Positions 41,786 through 51,490 of a DNA stretch of 57,010 nt are shown here, one piece after another. The DNA lies in the NCBI GenBank assembly GCA_017546445.1, contig JAFYWX010000035.1:1-57010 (forward strand), written 5' to 3'. Numbering within the stretch: the first letter of the stretch is position 1; each line of letters opens with the position of its first letter. The notes under the pieces were generated by a model. That model did not search any database. It was not told the origin of the DNA and was given only the letters and a program-made list of their open reading frames with translations. The stretch is from Akkermansia sp. (GTDB lineage: Bacteria > Verrucomicrobiota > Verrucomicrobiia > Verrucomicrobiales > Akkermansiaceae). Made by a program: the position numbers and the translations under genes.

Positions 41786-43186
41786 ATGGACGAGACGACC
41801 TTCCAGGTAGATACGCGCGGTGCGTTCTCCATGCCGGAGAACCACAAGTTCGATGCCGGTTTCGGCCTCACCGAAGCCACCATCGACTACATCTGCGATG
41901 CCAAGGGCGAGCCGGACTGGCTGCGCCAGTTCCGCAAGGATGCACTCAAGAAGTTCAACGAGATGCCCATGCCCTACCACTGGGCGCCGGAGGGCATCCG
42001 CAATGTGGATTTCGAGAATTTCCGCTATTATCTCTCGCACGGAGCCACCCCCAGCCGCAACTGGGACGAGGTGCCGGAGGACATGAAGCGCACCTTCGAA
42101 CGTCTCGGCGTGCCGGAACAGGAACGCGCGTTCCTGGCCGGTGTGGATGCCCAGTACGACTCCGAAACTGCGTATACCAACATGCGCGAGGAGCTGCAGA
42201 AGCAGGGTGTCATCTTCGTGAACTCCACGGAAGGTCTCAAGGAATACGAGCACATCTTCCGCCCCTGGTTCGGCAAGGTGATTCCCGTGGGCGATAACAA
42301 GTTCTCTGCCCTGAACCACGCAGCATTCTCCGGCGGTTCGTTCATCTACGTGCCCAAGGGCGTGAAACTCGCCCAGCCGCTGCAGGCCTATTTCCGCATC
42401 AATTCCGAAAGCATGGGCCAGTTCGAGCGCACCCTCATCATTGCCGATGAAGGCGCCGAGCTCATGTACATGGAAGGCTGCACTGCCCCGCAGTACGACA
42501 GCGCCACCCTGCACTCCGGCGTAGTGGAACTGGTGGCGCTCAAGGGTGCTAAGATTCAGTACGTGACCGTGCAGAACTGGTCCACCAATGTGTACAACCT
42601 CGTGATTCAACGAGGTCTGGCCATGGAGGATGCTGAAATCCGCTGGATTGACTGCAACCTGGGCTCCGGGCTCACCATGAAGTACCCAGCCGTGGTGCTG
42701 CAGGGCCGCCGTGCCCGTGGCGAGGTAGTCAGCATCTCTCTGGCCCACAGCGGCCAGCTGCAGGACACCGGCGCACGCATGATTCATGCCGCCCCCGAGA
42801 CCACTTCGAACATTGTGGCCAAGTCCATCTCCATTGGCGAAGGCCGCGCCAGCTATCGCGGCGAGGTCAAGGTGCTCAAGGGCATGAAGGGCTGCAAGAA
42901 CAACACCGAGTGTGATGCCCTGCTCATCAATACCGCCAGCCGCACGGATACCTACCCCGCCATCACCGTAAATGGCAATGCCAGCGCCGTGCAGCATGAG
43001 GCCTCCGTCTCCCAGGTGGATGAGGAAATGCTCTTCTACCTGCAGCAGCGTGGCCTCACCCGCGCCCAGGCCATGAGCCTGGCAGTCAACGGCTTTATCA
43101 ACGACCTGGTGAAGGAATTCCCCATGGAATACTCCGTGGAGCTTCGCCGCCTCATCGACCTGGAGATGGAAGATTCCATCGGCTAA
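41786..43186 (+). CDS. sufB: Fe-S cluster assembly scaffold protein SufB
   Basis: 466 residues, cytoplasmic scaffold subunit on which Fe-S clusters are built with SufC and SufD. The C-terminal beta-helix core has the conserved segments [17 protein letters not shown], with the functional cysteine at C-D-A-L-L, and [20 protein letters not shown]. The length is typical. It lies between sufC and sufD. Confidence 0.97.
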   Translation: MDETTFQVDTRGAFSMPENHKFDAGFGLTEATIDYICDAKGEPDWLRQFRKDALKKFNEMPMPYHWAPEGIRNVDFENFRYYLSHGATPSRNWDEVPEDMKRTFERLGVPEQERAFLAGVDAQYDSETAYTNMREELQKQGVIFVNSTEGLKEYEHIFRPWFGKVIPVGDNKFSALNHAAFSGGSFIYVPKGVKLAQPLQAYFRINSESMGQFERTLIIADEGAELMYMEGCTAPQYDSATLHSGVVELVALKGAKIQYVTVQNWSTNVYNLVIQRGLAMEDAEIRWIDCNLGSGLTMKYPAVVLQGRRARGEVVSISLAHSGQLQDTGARMIHAAPETTSNIVAKSISIGEGRASYRGEVKVLKGMKGCKNNTECDALLINTASRTDTYPAITVNGNASAVQHEASVSQVDEEMLFYLQQRGLTRAQAMSLAVNGFINDLVKEFPMEYSVELRRLIDLEMEDSIG

Positions 43187-43210
43187 CCCCCAACTGCACG
43201 ACACCACACC

Positions 43211-44344
43211 ATGGATTTTCCCGACAGCATGAGCATGGAAGAAGCCTTCGCCCTGGCAGAAGCCGAGGCCAAGCTCAACGCCGCCCTCGCCGAAAGCAAA
43301 GCCCGTTTCGAGAACGCAGTGATTCCTGACCGACTGAACGAAGACTGGCGCTTCGGCCGCCCGCATAAGTACGCCAGGGAACTGGCTGAGCTGCTGCAGA
43401 GCAACACACCCTGCACAGGCTCCGCAGAGGTTCAGGGATGCGACGAAGAGGCTGTTATCATCAACGCAGATGATGATGATTTGAAACAGACCGAAATGCT
43501 CATGCCCACCATCGGATCCGATGCCCTGCTCGGTCTGCATCTCAAGCGCTTTGGCAACGGCTATGCGCTTTATCTCGAAAAGAGTTACGATTCCCCCATC
43601 ATCATCAACTACCGCAGCTCCGGGCTCTACACCCCAAGCACTTTCATCATGGCGGCTCCCGGTGTGCATGCGCATATCATTGAAAACATTCACTGCGAAA
43701 ACGGTGCCACTATCTTTGCCGCCCGTAACATTCAGGTAGCAGAGGGAGCAAAACTCAAGGTAGAGCTTCACGCTTTCTGCCCCGGAGTGGAGCAGGTGCA
43801 AGGGCGTTGCATGGTCATCACCAATGTGCAGAACATGGGTGGAGAGGTGCGCCACCTCACCAATTTCCTGAATCTCGATTGGGCTCGCGAGGAAACGGTG
43901 GCCGAAATCTACGCCGAAGGTTCCGACACCCAGCTTTATTCCTCCAATACCCCGCTGGAGCACATGGTGCTCGACCAGCATACGCGCCAGGTGCACCACG
44001 TGGGCAAGGCTGTGAGCAACCTGCTGTACAAGAACGTACTGGAAGACAAAACAACCGCAACCTTTGCCGGCAACATCTATGTGGCTCCTGGTGCCCACAA
44101 CACAGACGCCTACCAGAGCAACCGCAACCTGATGATTAGCGAGTATGCTACGGTAAACTCCCTGCCCGGGCTGGAGATTCTGGCCGACAAGGTACGATGC
44201 TCCCACGGCAGTGCGTCCGGCCCCATGGATGAAGAACAGCTCTTCTATCTCCTTTCACGCGGCATTCCGCGTCACGAAGCACATCAGCTCATTGCCCTCG
44301 GCTTCGTGGAGGAAGTGGATAACAAGTTCAACGCGCCATTCTGA
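43211..44344 (+). CDS. sufD: Fe-S cluster assembly protein SufD
   Basis: 377 residues, partner of SufB in the SufBC2D complex. The conserved end RCSHGSASGPMDEEQLFYLLSRG carries the histidine important for cluster formation. The N-terminal helical part is acidic. The operon ends here: no sufS, sufE or sufU follows in the window, so the sulfur donor enzymes must be elsewhere. Confidence 0.95.
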   Translation: MDFPDSMSMEEAFALAEAEAKLNAALAESKARFENAVIPDRLNEDWRFGRPHKYARELAELLQSNTPCTGSAEVQGCDEEAVIINADDDDLKQTEMLMPTIGSDALLGLHLKRFGNGYALYLEKSYDSPIIINYRSSGLYTPSTFIMAAPGVHAHIIENIHCENGATIFAARNIQVAEGAKLKVELHAFCPGVEQVQGRCMVITNVQNMGGEVRHLTNFLNLDWAREETVAEIYAEGSDTQLYSSNTPLEHMVLDQHTRQVHHVGKAVSNLLYKNVLEDKTTATFAGNIYVAPGAHNTDAYQSNRNLMISEYATVNSLPGLEILADKVRCSHGSASGPMDEEQLFYLLSRGIPRHEAHQLIALGFVEEVDNKFNAPF

Positions 44345-44364
44345 ATCAATCTGAGGCTCGCAGA

Positions 44365-44450
44365 GCCGAAGTTTCACTGAGCAATAACGAAGTTTCGTTG
44401 AACGTAGTGAAGTTTCACTGAGCTCTGCGAAGTTTCACAACTACAATCAA
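44365..44450 (+). repeat. GAAGTTTC repeat array, left side
   Basis: Four direct units of GAAGTTTC followed by CTGAGC, GTTGAAC or similar tails, spaced about 20-26 bases, between sufD and the four-helix-bundle gene. Confidence 0.7.
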
Positions 44451-44472
44451 AGCCTACGATTTCTCTCCTCAT

Positions 44473-44838
44473 ATGGCAGATTCCCCCAAAGCAGGAAAAC
44501 TGTTAAGAAGCTCAGTTTCTCTATCCGTCAACATGGTTAATCTATACGATAGAATTGAGAAAAAGAGTTATCTCAAAAATCAGTTAGCACGTGCAGCCAC
44601 CGCAATCGGCGCAAATATACATGAGGCTAGCTATGCTGAAAGCGGCGAAGATTTCATTCACAAGCTCCGCATTGCTCTTAAAGAATGTCACGAAACAGAA
44701 TACTGGCTCACCGTCTTAAATGAATGTATCCCTCAGTTAGCGGAGGAAACACATATTCTGCGAAAAGACGCTGGAGCTATTCGATATATGCTCATTTCCA
44801 GTATCAACACCAGATTAAAATCACTTGGCAAAGCATAG
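44473..44838 (+). CDS. Four-helix-bundle protein (S23 / rRNA-intervening-sequence family)
   Basis: 121 residues, cytoplasmic, all-helical. The phrase YDRIEKKSYLKNQLARAATAIGANIHEA, with its N-x-x-EA helix, and the C-terminal ISSINTRLKSL identify the S23-type four-helix-bundle family, also related to the Avd accessory protein of diversity-generating retroelements. It is more AT-rich than its neighbours and sits between arrays of GAAGTTTC repeats, so it is likely part of a small mobile or selfish unit. No reverse transcriptase or 23S rRNA gene is near. The biochemical role of solitary copies is unknown. Confidence 0.85.
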   Translation: MADSPKAGKLLRSSVSLSVNMVNLYDRIEKKSYLKNQLARAATAIGANIHEASYAESGEDFIHKLRIALKECHETEYWLTVLNECIPQLAEETHILRKDAGAIRYMLISSINTRLKSLGKA

Positions 44839-44859
44839 TTACATAATAAAAAGAACTAA

Positions 44860-45110
44860 GTCGCAGCAAGCTGCTCCGTGAAACCTCACTCACACTGCAA
44901 CTCTGAGACTCGAAGAGCCGAAGTTTCGTTGAGCTTCCGCAAGATTTCGCTGAACAAAGTGAAGTTTCACTTCAGACAAGCAGTCGCAGCAAGCTGCTCC
45001 GTGAAACCTCGCTTTCGCTCGGAGAAACTTTGGGCTTCGCCCTCAGCGAAACTTCCTTTGCTGTGCAAAGTCAACGAAACTTCACTCGCTCCGCTCGTTC
45101 AGATATTTTC
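44860..45110. repeat. Complex repeat region right of the four-helix-bundle gene
   Basis: A 28-base sequence beginning GTCGCAGCAAGCTGCTCCGT occurs at 44860-44887 and again at 44983-45010. Between and after these are GAAGTTTC units in both directions; the orientation switches from GAAGTTTC to GAAACTTC near 45040. Small palindromes such as CGCTTTCGCTCGG and GGGCTTCGCCC are interspersed. Confidence 0.75.
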
Positions 45111-45124
45111 CCGTCTCTAACATT

Positions 45125-46741
45125 ATGCTCTACCGCTCAACCATTAAATCCACTATTTTCGCCATTCTCACCGCCTCCCTTGCCTGCGCCCAGCCTTCCC
45201 AGCCCGTCACCGAACAGCCTGTGCTCATTCCTGCTCCTATACAGTACGAATGGGCCGTAAACCAGCCGGGATTCCTGCTGAGCAACGGCATCAAGGTAGA
45301 CTCCGCAACCAGCCACAGCGAGCTGGGGCGTGCTGCCATCCGTGCGCTCATGGCTGCCGGGCTCGAAATTCAGCCCGAGGAAACGGAAGGTGATTTGCAG
45401 GTGCAGCTCCAGGCCAACCAGGCCCCCGCAGCCTATGCGCTGAAGGTCACGCCGCAGGGAATCAGCATCGAGGTCGGCAGCGCAGAAGCCCTGCACGCCG
45501 CCGCACAGACTCTGGCTCAGGCGGTGCTGAAAGACGCCGCCGGGCAGCCGGCGCTGCCAGCCATGTGGGTGAAGGATGCCCCTCAGCTTGAGCACCGAGG
45601 CATCATGCTCGACACAAGCCGCCACCCCATCAGCGTGGCAGATACCAAGCGCATCCTGAACCTCATAGCGCGCTACAAGCTCAACCGCCTGCACTGGCAC
45701 CTATGCGATGACCAGGGCTGGCGCATCGAGATTAAGAAATACCCCCTGCTCACCGAAATCGGCAGCAAGCGCAAGGGCACGGCCTGCTGGATTAAGCAGA
45801 CAGAAGTAGACAACAAACCGGTAGAGTTCTTCTACACGCAGGACGAGATCCGCGAGGTGGTGGCGCACGCGCACAGCCTGGGCATCATCGTGATTCCCGA
45901 AATCGAAATCCCCGGCCACGCCAGCGCAGCTGTGGCCGCCTACCCGCAGCTGGGCAACCAGGACTGCCCCGGTTTCGCACCGGAAGTTGTCACCGGCTGG
46001 GGCGTATTCACGCATGTGATGGGGCCGAATGCCTTTGCGTTCCAGTTCATCGAGGACGTGCTGGGTGAGGTCTGCGAGCTCTTCCCCCGCGCCCCGTTCA
46101 TCCACATCGGCGGCGATGAAGTGCCCCGCGACCAGTGGAAAGCAAGCCCCGCTGCCCAGGCATTCATGCAGCAGCACGGCATGAACCGCGAAAGCGAAAT
46201 TCAGGACTATTTCACCCACCTCTGCGCCAAGGTGCTCCGCAAGCATGGCCGCCGCATGGTCGGCTGGGATGAAATCATGTGCGCCCCGCAGCTCCCGCAG
46301 GATGCCGTGGTGATGGCCTGGCGCGGCATGGACCACGCCCGCATCGCCGCCCGCCGCGGGCATGAGCTCATCCTCTGCCCCATTCACGCCTTCTACTTCA
46401 ATTTCCCGCAAAGTACAAATGAGGAAGTAGAACCCTTCTACACCGGGCTCACCGGCTTCGACCACATCGACTGGAAGCACGTGCTCACCTTCGATACCGC
46501 CGTCCCCGGCAACAAGGTCATCGGCATGCAGGCCAACCTGTGGAGCGAGTGCATCCCGGACATGAAGAAGCTGGAATACATGCTGGTGCCCCGCATCTGC
46601 GCCCTGGCCGAAAAAGCCTGGCGCTATGGTCTGCCCGTTTTCCCCGATGAGTTCGCCCAGCGCCTCGAAGCCCAGACGTCCTACTTCGATTCCCTGCAGC
46701 TCAACTTCCGCCAGGAAGACGACACCCCCCGCCACCCATAA
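45125..46741 (+). CDS. Beta-N-acetylhexosaminidase, GH20, exported
   Basis: 538 residues. Signal peptide (cleavage near LACA-QPSQ), then the GH20 N-terminal alpha/beta domain (about 30-150) and the catalytic barrel starting at LEHRGIMLDTSRH. The catalytic pair is Asp331-Glu332 in HIGGDEVPRDQW; other barrel motifs are LHWHLCDDQGWRIEI and VIPEIEIPGHA. It removes terminal GlcNAc or GalNAc from glycans such as mucin O-glycans, in the periplasm or outside the cell. Monocistronic; the upstream region holds the GAAGTTTC repeats, so its promoter is unclear. Confidence 0.94.
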   Translation: MLYRSTIKSTIFAILTASLACAQPSQPVTEQPVLIPAPIQYEWAVNQPGFLLSNGIKVDSATSHSELGRAAIRALMAAGLEIQPEETEGDLQVQLQANQAPAAYALKVTPQGISIEVGSAEALHAAAQTLAQAVLKDAAGQPALPAMWVKDAPQLEHRGIMLDTSRHPISVADTKRILNLIARYKLNRLHWHLCDDQGWRIEIKKYPLLTEIGSKRKGTACWIKQTEVDNKPVEFFYTQDEIREVVAHAHSLGIIVIPEIEIPGHASAAVAAYPQLGNQDCPGFAPEVVTGWGVFTHVMGPNAFAFQFIEDVLGEVCELFPRAPFIHIGGDEVPRDQWKASPAAQAFMQQHGMNRESEIQDYFTHLCAKVLRKHGRRMVGWDEIMCAPQLPQDAVVMAWRGMDHARIAARRGHELILCPIHAFYFNFPQSTNEEVEPFYTGLTGFDHIDWKHVLTFDTAVPGNKVIGMQANLWSECIPDMKKLEYMLVPRICALAEKAWRYGLPVFPDEFAQRLEAQTSYFDSLQLNFRQEDDTPRHP

Positions 46742-46780
46742 GCTTGACTTTTTCCCACTCGTAGATATACGCATATCTCA

Positions 46781-46808
46781 TTGACAATAGATGATAAAAT
46801 GGTAGAAT
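46781..46808 (+). promoter_or_regulatory. Promoter TTGACA-16-TAGAAT, nearly leaderless
   Basis: TTGACA (46781-46786) and TAGAAT (46803-46808). The start codon at 46817 is 8 bases after the -10 box. Confidence 0.6.
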
Positions 46809-46816
46809 ACAGCAGT

Positions 46817-48865
46817 ATGTCGCACCCCTCCCAATTAAGTAGGAATAACACAAATCGCAATGTTTCGCACGATGTCATGCGAGGGCTTGCGATTCTGCTT
46901 ATCATCATCTTTCACGCAAACAAGGAGCTACTGCCATACGGCTACCACGGGGTAGACATTTTTCTTGCTATATGCGGGTATTACATCTGCCAATCGTTCC
47001 GCCGGGAGACATATAGCACATCTGCATACCTGAAAAAGCGTCTGGCACGTATCTATCCGCCGCTGCTCATCAGCATTCTTCTCACCTTATTGCTACTGAC
47101 GATATTCAGCAGTAAGGATACCCTGATACCGAGCGCCAAAACAGCACTTGCTGCGATATTCGGTGTTTCGAACATCTATCTTTCCAATCAGGAGGGAGGA
47201 TATTTTGCAAACTCTACGATGGATAACGCCTTGCTGCACACATGGTACATAGCCATAACGCTGCAGGTTTACATACTCTTTGCCCTGGTTCGGCATCTTC
47301 TTTCCAGATGCCGAACCATCTGGAAACTCATCCCGGCAGCATTGACAGGGATACTGTCATTTCTCTGGGCAAACCAGGTTCTTATATTCGTGATATTCCA
47401 CAAACTGAACCTGCCTTTCTTTGCCAGCACGCCACAAGCCCCGGATGAAATGTACTACGAGCTCTTTCCGCGACTCTGGGTGGTGCTGGCCGGGTGCGGA
47501 GCGGCTTTTATCCCGGAAACAAAGTCGACAAAAATGGCCACATTCCTCGGGCTGGCAGGGATCGTTCTGATGCTGGTGCCATCCGTCATCCACACCGAGA
47601 CAGCCAAAATTCTGGCTGTATGCGTTGTGACGGGTAGCGTCCTGGCTATCAGATATCTTCCAGAAAGCAGGAATCTGACATGGCTGACGGAAAGCAAGCC
47701 GCTGGCATGGGTGGGGCGGATTTCCTTTTCTCTTTACCTGGTACATCTGCCAATCTTCACGCTGTATCGCAGTCTGACGGGTCAGGAAGAGCTGCCCCTC
47801 CTCGATATCTGCCTCATTCTACCTCTCCTTTTACTGCTCGGCTACGCCTTTTACAAAGGGGTGGAAAACCGGAGGATACCAGGAAAGCTCATCCTGCCGG
47901 CAGCAGCAGCCTGCCTGATTTTTGCCCCGGCAGCCATATGCACCCGGGGTTTCAGCCAGTACATACACAAAAAGGCAAACAGCATCAGCATTGCTACATA
48001 CACTGATTTTGGAGAAAGCAAAGATGAAGCGCTTCTCCATGATTACCCCGGGGACCAGCTGACATACTGGGACGGAGTCTACAGATTCACCGGGCAGAAA
48101 GTGCCGCAGATGAATACGACACTGCTCCATATCGGCGATTCAGAAAAGGCTGCCAATTTCATTCTGCTGGGAGATTGCCAGGCGCACACCCTATATGCCG
48201 GACTTCATGAGTGCTGCCGGCAGGAAGGGTTGAGCGGCGTATTCCCTGCTACATACATGCTGGCCTTCTGGGACAGATTATGCAACGGAGGCGACAACCG
48301 CGTTTATCACCGTGAAAAAGCAGAAGCCATGCTCAAATGGCTTTCCAGACACCCGGAAATCAAGCATGTTATCCTTGCGCAGCTCTGGAGCTATTGGATG
48401 CCCCCCGAAACCTTGCTTGAAAAGAAATGGGACGGCAGTCTGCATTCCGCCAACAACCTGGAATCCGCCACGCAGGATTTAATGACTCTTTGCCGGAAAT
48501 TAAAGGATACAGGCAAAAATGTCATTATCCTGAACGAGATACCAACCATTGCCTCACACTCACCACTGCGTGCCATACGCGGACAACTTTGTTTTTCTGA
48601 CTCGCCAACTTCTAAAACACTGCAACAAAGTGCTGAAGAATACGCCAGAAAAAACGCCCCCTACCTGCACTGCCTTGAAAAGGTACAGGCTGCGGGGTTG
48701 TGCACTCTGTTGCATGCCGCCCAGATACACCTGGAAGATGGTCAGTTCTCTGCATGGGAAGATGGCCAGGTACTCATGCACGACAACATGCACCAGAGCT
48801 ATCCCGCTGCACTGAAGACTGCAAAGGGGCTCATGCCCAAACTCCGGGAGATACTGAAGCAGTGA
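46817..48865 (+). CDS. AT3 membrane acyltransferase fused to SGNH-like domain
   Basis: 682 residues from ATG 46817; an upstream in-frame ATG at 46781 lies inside the promoter -35 box and is rejected. The N-terminal 370 residues are an OafA/YrhL-type acyltransferase-3 domain: VMRGLAILLIIIFHANKEL with the catalytic His, then GVDIFLAICGYY and about ten helices. The C-terminal 290 residues resemble the SGNH hydrolase domain of such fusions. In block I the usual GDSHA reads GDCQAH, with Cys454 in the nucleophile position; the DxxH pair is kept (Asp656, His659). Fusions of this type add acyl groups to surface polysaccharide or peptidoglycan. The target is unknown. Confidence 0.88.
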   Translation: MSHPSQLSRNNTNRNVSHDVMRGLAILLIIIFHANKELLPYGYHGVDIFLAICGYYICQSFRRETYSTSAYLKKRLARIYPPLLISILLTLLLLTIFSSKDTLIPSAKTALAAIFGVSNIYLSNQEGGYFANSTMDNALLHTWYIAITLQVYILFALVRHLLSRCRTIWKLIPAALTGILSFLWANQVLIFVIFHKLNLPFFASTPQAPDEMYYELFPRLWVVLAGCGAAFIPETKSTKMATFLGLAGIVLMLVPSVIHTETAKILAVCVVTGSVLAIRYLPESRNLTWLTESKPLAWVGRISFSLYLVHLPIFTLYRSLTGQEELPLLDICLILPLLLLLGYAFYKGVENRRIPGKLILPAAAACLIFAPAAICTRGFSQYIHKKANSISIATYTDFGESKDEALLHDYPGDQLTYWDGVYRFTGQKVPQMNTTLLHIGDSEKAANFILLGDCQAHTLYAGLHECCRQEGLSGVFPATYMLAFWDRLCNGGDNRVYHREKAEAMLKWLSRHPEIKHVILAQLWSYWMPPETLLEKKWDGSLHSANNLESATQDLMTLCRKLKDTGKNVIILNEIPTIASHSPLRAIRGQLCFSDSPTSKTLQQSAEEYARKNAPYLHCLEKVQAAGLCTLLHAAQIHLEDGQFSAWEDGQVLMHDNMHQSYPAALKTAKGLMPKLREILKQ

Positions 48866-48973
48866 GCCCCAGCCCGGAGCTGCAGAACTAGTGCCGCCCA
48901 TATTACCCTGAAAACCGGGATTCAGCGAGACCACTGATTCCAGAAGACTATAATCCCTAGGCGGTTACATATA

Positions 48974-48989
48974 TGGAACTGAAGTTCCA
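48974..48989. repeat. Palindrome related to the dispersed hairpin element
   Basis: TGGAACTGAAGTTCCA, with TCTCCAACCG following, resembles a degraded copy of the 63-bp element. It lies between convergent genes. Confidence 0.4.
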
Positions 48990-49028
48990 GTCTCCAACCG
49001 TCTGGCAACCTCTCGTTTAACAAAAAAC

Positions 49029-49058
49029 CGCCCCTGCAGCCTATCCGGCGCAGGGGCG
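49029..49058. terminator. Bidirectional terminator
   Basis: Stem CGCCCCTGC/GCAGGGGCG with a 12-base loop, followed by seven Ts on the plus strand and by GTTTTTTG on the minus strand. It serves the acyltransferase and proS genes. Confidence 0.85.
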
Positions 49059-49083
49059 TTTTTTTGAATCGAGTAAAATCTCT

Positions 49084-50607
49084 TTAGTAAGCGCGGGCCC
49101 AGAGGACGCGGCGCGTGGTGGGGCGGCCGGTAAGGATGCAGGGAGCAGCCTCGGCAGCACAGCCCATCTCACCCTGCGGAATGCAGCGGATGGAGATACG
49201 CAGGCTCTTGGCCAGGGTCTCTTCCTCCTCGGGGGTGCCATCCCACGGGCAGAGCAGCCAGTCGGCATCACCCTCACCGTTGAAATTGGCCTTCAGTTCA
49301 TCCAGGCTGGAGCAGGTGCGGATGTGGCTGTCGCGGAACTCGCGCTGGCGCTGCAGCAGGGTGTTCTGGATATCCTCCAGCAGGGCGACGGCGTTCTCCA
49401 CGAATTCGGACTCGGAGATAAAGCTCTTCTCGTTGCTGGCCTGGTCACGGCGGCAGAGGCATACAGAACCCTTCTCCAGGTCGCGCGGACCAATCTCCAC
49501 ACGCACGGGCACGCCCTTCTTAATCCAGTCCCACTTCTTGGTGCCACCGTTGATATCGCGGGTATCCACCTGCACACGCACGGGCATGCCGTGGAAGCTC
49601 ATGGCGCTGAGCTTATCGGCCAGAGCCTGGCAATGGGCGATGATGGCATCCTTGGTATCCGCCTTGGGCGTTACGGGGATGATGACAATCTGCCTGGGAG
49701 CCACGCGGGGCGGGCATACCAGGCCGTCGTCATCGGAGTGAGCCATGATGAGCGTACCAATCATGCGGGTGGAAACACCCCAGGAGGTGGTCCAGGCAAA
49801 CTGACGCTCGTTGTTGCGGCCTGCGAAGGAAATGTTCTGAGCCTTGGCAAAGTTCTGACCCAGGAAGTGGGAGGTACCGGCCTGAATGGCCTTGCGGTCC
49901 TGCACCATGGCCTCCACCGTGAAGGTACGCACAGCACCCGGGAAACGCTCGTGCTCGGTCTTCTCACCGGGAATCACATCCACGGCAAGCACATCGCGTT
50001 GGAATTCCTCATACACCTTGTGCATGAGTGCGGTCTCTTCCTCAGCTTCCTCGCGGGTCTCGTGGGCGGTGTGGCCTTCCTGCCACAGGAACTCAGCCGT
50101 GCGCAGGAAGATACGCGGACGCATTTCCCAGCGCATCACGTTGCACCACTGGTTCACCTTGATAGGAAGCTCGCGGTAGGACTCCAGCCAGCGGGAGAAC
50201 GCAGCACCAATCACCGTCTCGGAAGTGGGGCGAATCACGTACTTATCCGTGAGCTCGCCGGAGGGAATCATGCGGGTCTTGCCGGTTTCGGGGTCCTTCA
50301 CAGCCTCCAGGCGGTGGTGAGTCACCACGGCGCATTCAGTAGCAAAGCCTTCTGCGTGTTCGGCTTCCTTTTCCAGGTAAGAAACCGGGATAAGCATGGG
50401 GAAATAGGCATTCGTGTGACCGGTGCGCTTGAAGTCACCATCGAGCTGCTGCTGGATAAGTTCCCAGATAGCGTAGCCCCAGGGCTTAATGACCATGCAG
50501 CCACGAACCTCGGAATTTTCGGCAAGGTCGGCTGCCTTGATAACCTGCTGGTACCACTCGGGGAAATCCTGAGCGCGAGTGGGAGAAATAGCGTTCTGTT
50601 GTGCCAT
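49084..50607 (-). CDS. proS: Prolyl-tRNA synthetase
   Basis: 507 residues, class II aminoacyl-tRNA synthetase that charges tRNA-Pro. The short form, without the editing insertion of E. coli ProRS and with a C-terminal zinc-binding-like extension, corresponds to the archaeal/eukaryotic-type enzyme. Motif 2 is VMRWEMRPRIFLRTAEFLWQ and motif 3 is near TTSWGVSTRMIGTLIMAH. The anticodon-binding domain starts around PPRVAPRQIVIIPV. The predicted transcription start lies on the ATG, so the mRNA is probably leaderless. Confidence 0.96.
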   Translation of the reverse strand: MAQQNAISPTRAQDFPEWYQQVIKAADLAENSEVRGCMVIKPWGYAIWELIQQQLDGDFKRTGHTNAYFPMLIPVSYLEKEAEHAEGFATECAVVTHHRLEAVKDPETGKTRMIPSGELTDKYVIRPTSETVIGAAFSRWLESYRELPIKVNQWCNVMRWEMRPRIFLRTAEFLWQEGHTAHETREEAEEETALMHKVYEEFQRDVLAVDVIPGEKTEHERFPGAVRTFTVEAMVQDRKAIQAGTSHFLGQNFAKAQNISFAGRNNERQFAWTTSWGVSTRMIGTLIMAHSDDDGLVCPPRVAPRQIVIIPVTPKADTKDAIIAHCQALADKLSAMSFHGMPVRVQVDTRDINGGTKKWDWIKKGVPVRVEIGPRDLEKGSVCLCRRDQASNEKSFISESEFVENAVALLEDIQNTLLQRQREFRDSHIRTCSSLDELKANFNGEGDADWLLCPWDGTPEEEETLAKSLRISIRCIPQGEMGCAAEAAPCILTGRPTTRRVLWARAY

Positions 50608-50614
50608 GGCGTGA

Positions 50615-50642
50615 ATTGTATGGATTATGGTTAAAATGTCAA
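50615..50642 (-). promoter_or_regulatory. proS promoter (TTGACA-16-TACAAT), leaderless
   Basis: Minus strand TTGACA (50642-50637) and TACAAT (50620-50615). Seven bases after the -10 box is the proS ATG (50607). Confidence 0.65.
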
Positions 50643-50648
50643 TGAAAA

Positions 50649-51347
50649 TCAGTACTTACTCTCGCGGTATAATTTGTGGTTGAGCACCGCAAGCAGAATC
50701 ATGAAGATGGTGAGCAGCCACAGCCCCAGGGTACCGAAAGCCAGAGCAAACACCACCGCAGCCGCCAGGCTGATGGCGTGCATCTGCGGGCGGGATTTCA
50801 TGAGGCCCTGCATAATCTGCCCACCATCCAGCGGAAAAATCGGCAGCAGGTTCAGCAGCGTCCACCAGCAGCTCACTTCTATCAGATAAAAGAACAGAAA
50901 CATGACCAGCGGCGGATATTCCGTCACCGCCACACAAGGCATGCACCCCAGCGCAAAGCTGCTGGCAAAGAGCGAGCCCAGAATAAAATCCCCCACATAC
51001 AGACAAAGCCCCAGATAGGCGATAACACCCACAGCCAGCGAGGCCAGCGGGCCGGCAGCCGTCATCACCACCCCCTGCATGCGGGTGAGGCGGGCTGTCT
51101 CATTCGTGCAGTCGCCCCCCAGCCAGGCCAGGTAAACACAGGGATACCCGCCACCAAGCCGGCGCCCCACCAGGGCGTGCCCCATCTCATGCGCCAGCAG
51201 AATAACAAAAGCCGAAACAATGAAAAGCAGCGCACTCATCAACTCCACCACGCTCGACACACAATACGCCCGGCCCAGAATGGCCAGGGTCAACCAGAGC
51301 GTGGGGTGAATACTTACCTGCACCCCGAATAGAGTGAAACGAATCAT
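50649..51347 (-). CDS. Site-2-type M50 metalloprotease
   Basis: 232 residues, integral membrane protease. Zinc motif HEMGH (53-57) lies in the second hydrophobic helix, and the third ligand is in the [10 protein letters not shown] motif (about 170-180). There is no PDZ or CBS domain, so it is a minimal rhomboid-sized site-2 protease. Such enzymes cleave membrane-bound regulators or peptide remnants. The gene is divergent from parE. Confidence 0.9.
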   Translation of the reverse strand: MIRFTLFGVQVSIHPTLWLTLAILGRAYCVSSVVELMSALLFIVSAFVILLAHEMGHALVGRRLGGGYPCVYLAWLGGDCTNETARLTRMQGVVMTAAGPLASLAVGVIAYLGLCLYVGDFILGSLFASSFALGCMPCVAVTEYPPLVMFLFFYLIEVSCWWTLLNLLPIFPLDGGQIMQGLMKSRPQMHAISLAAAVVFALAFGTLGLWLLTIFMILLAVLNHKLYRESKY

Positions 51348-51490
51348 CGCCCGCCATTCTATGGCTGCGCCCTGCTCCCTGCAAGCTCACAGGCAGCCAT
51401 ACCCCGCATCATGACAAGGAAATTTATCACCTCGCAGTCTCGTTTCTTGCTTGCAGGGTGCTTAAGAATTATGTAATATATTGGCAATCC

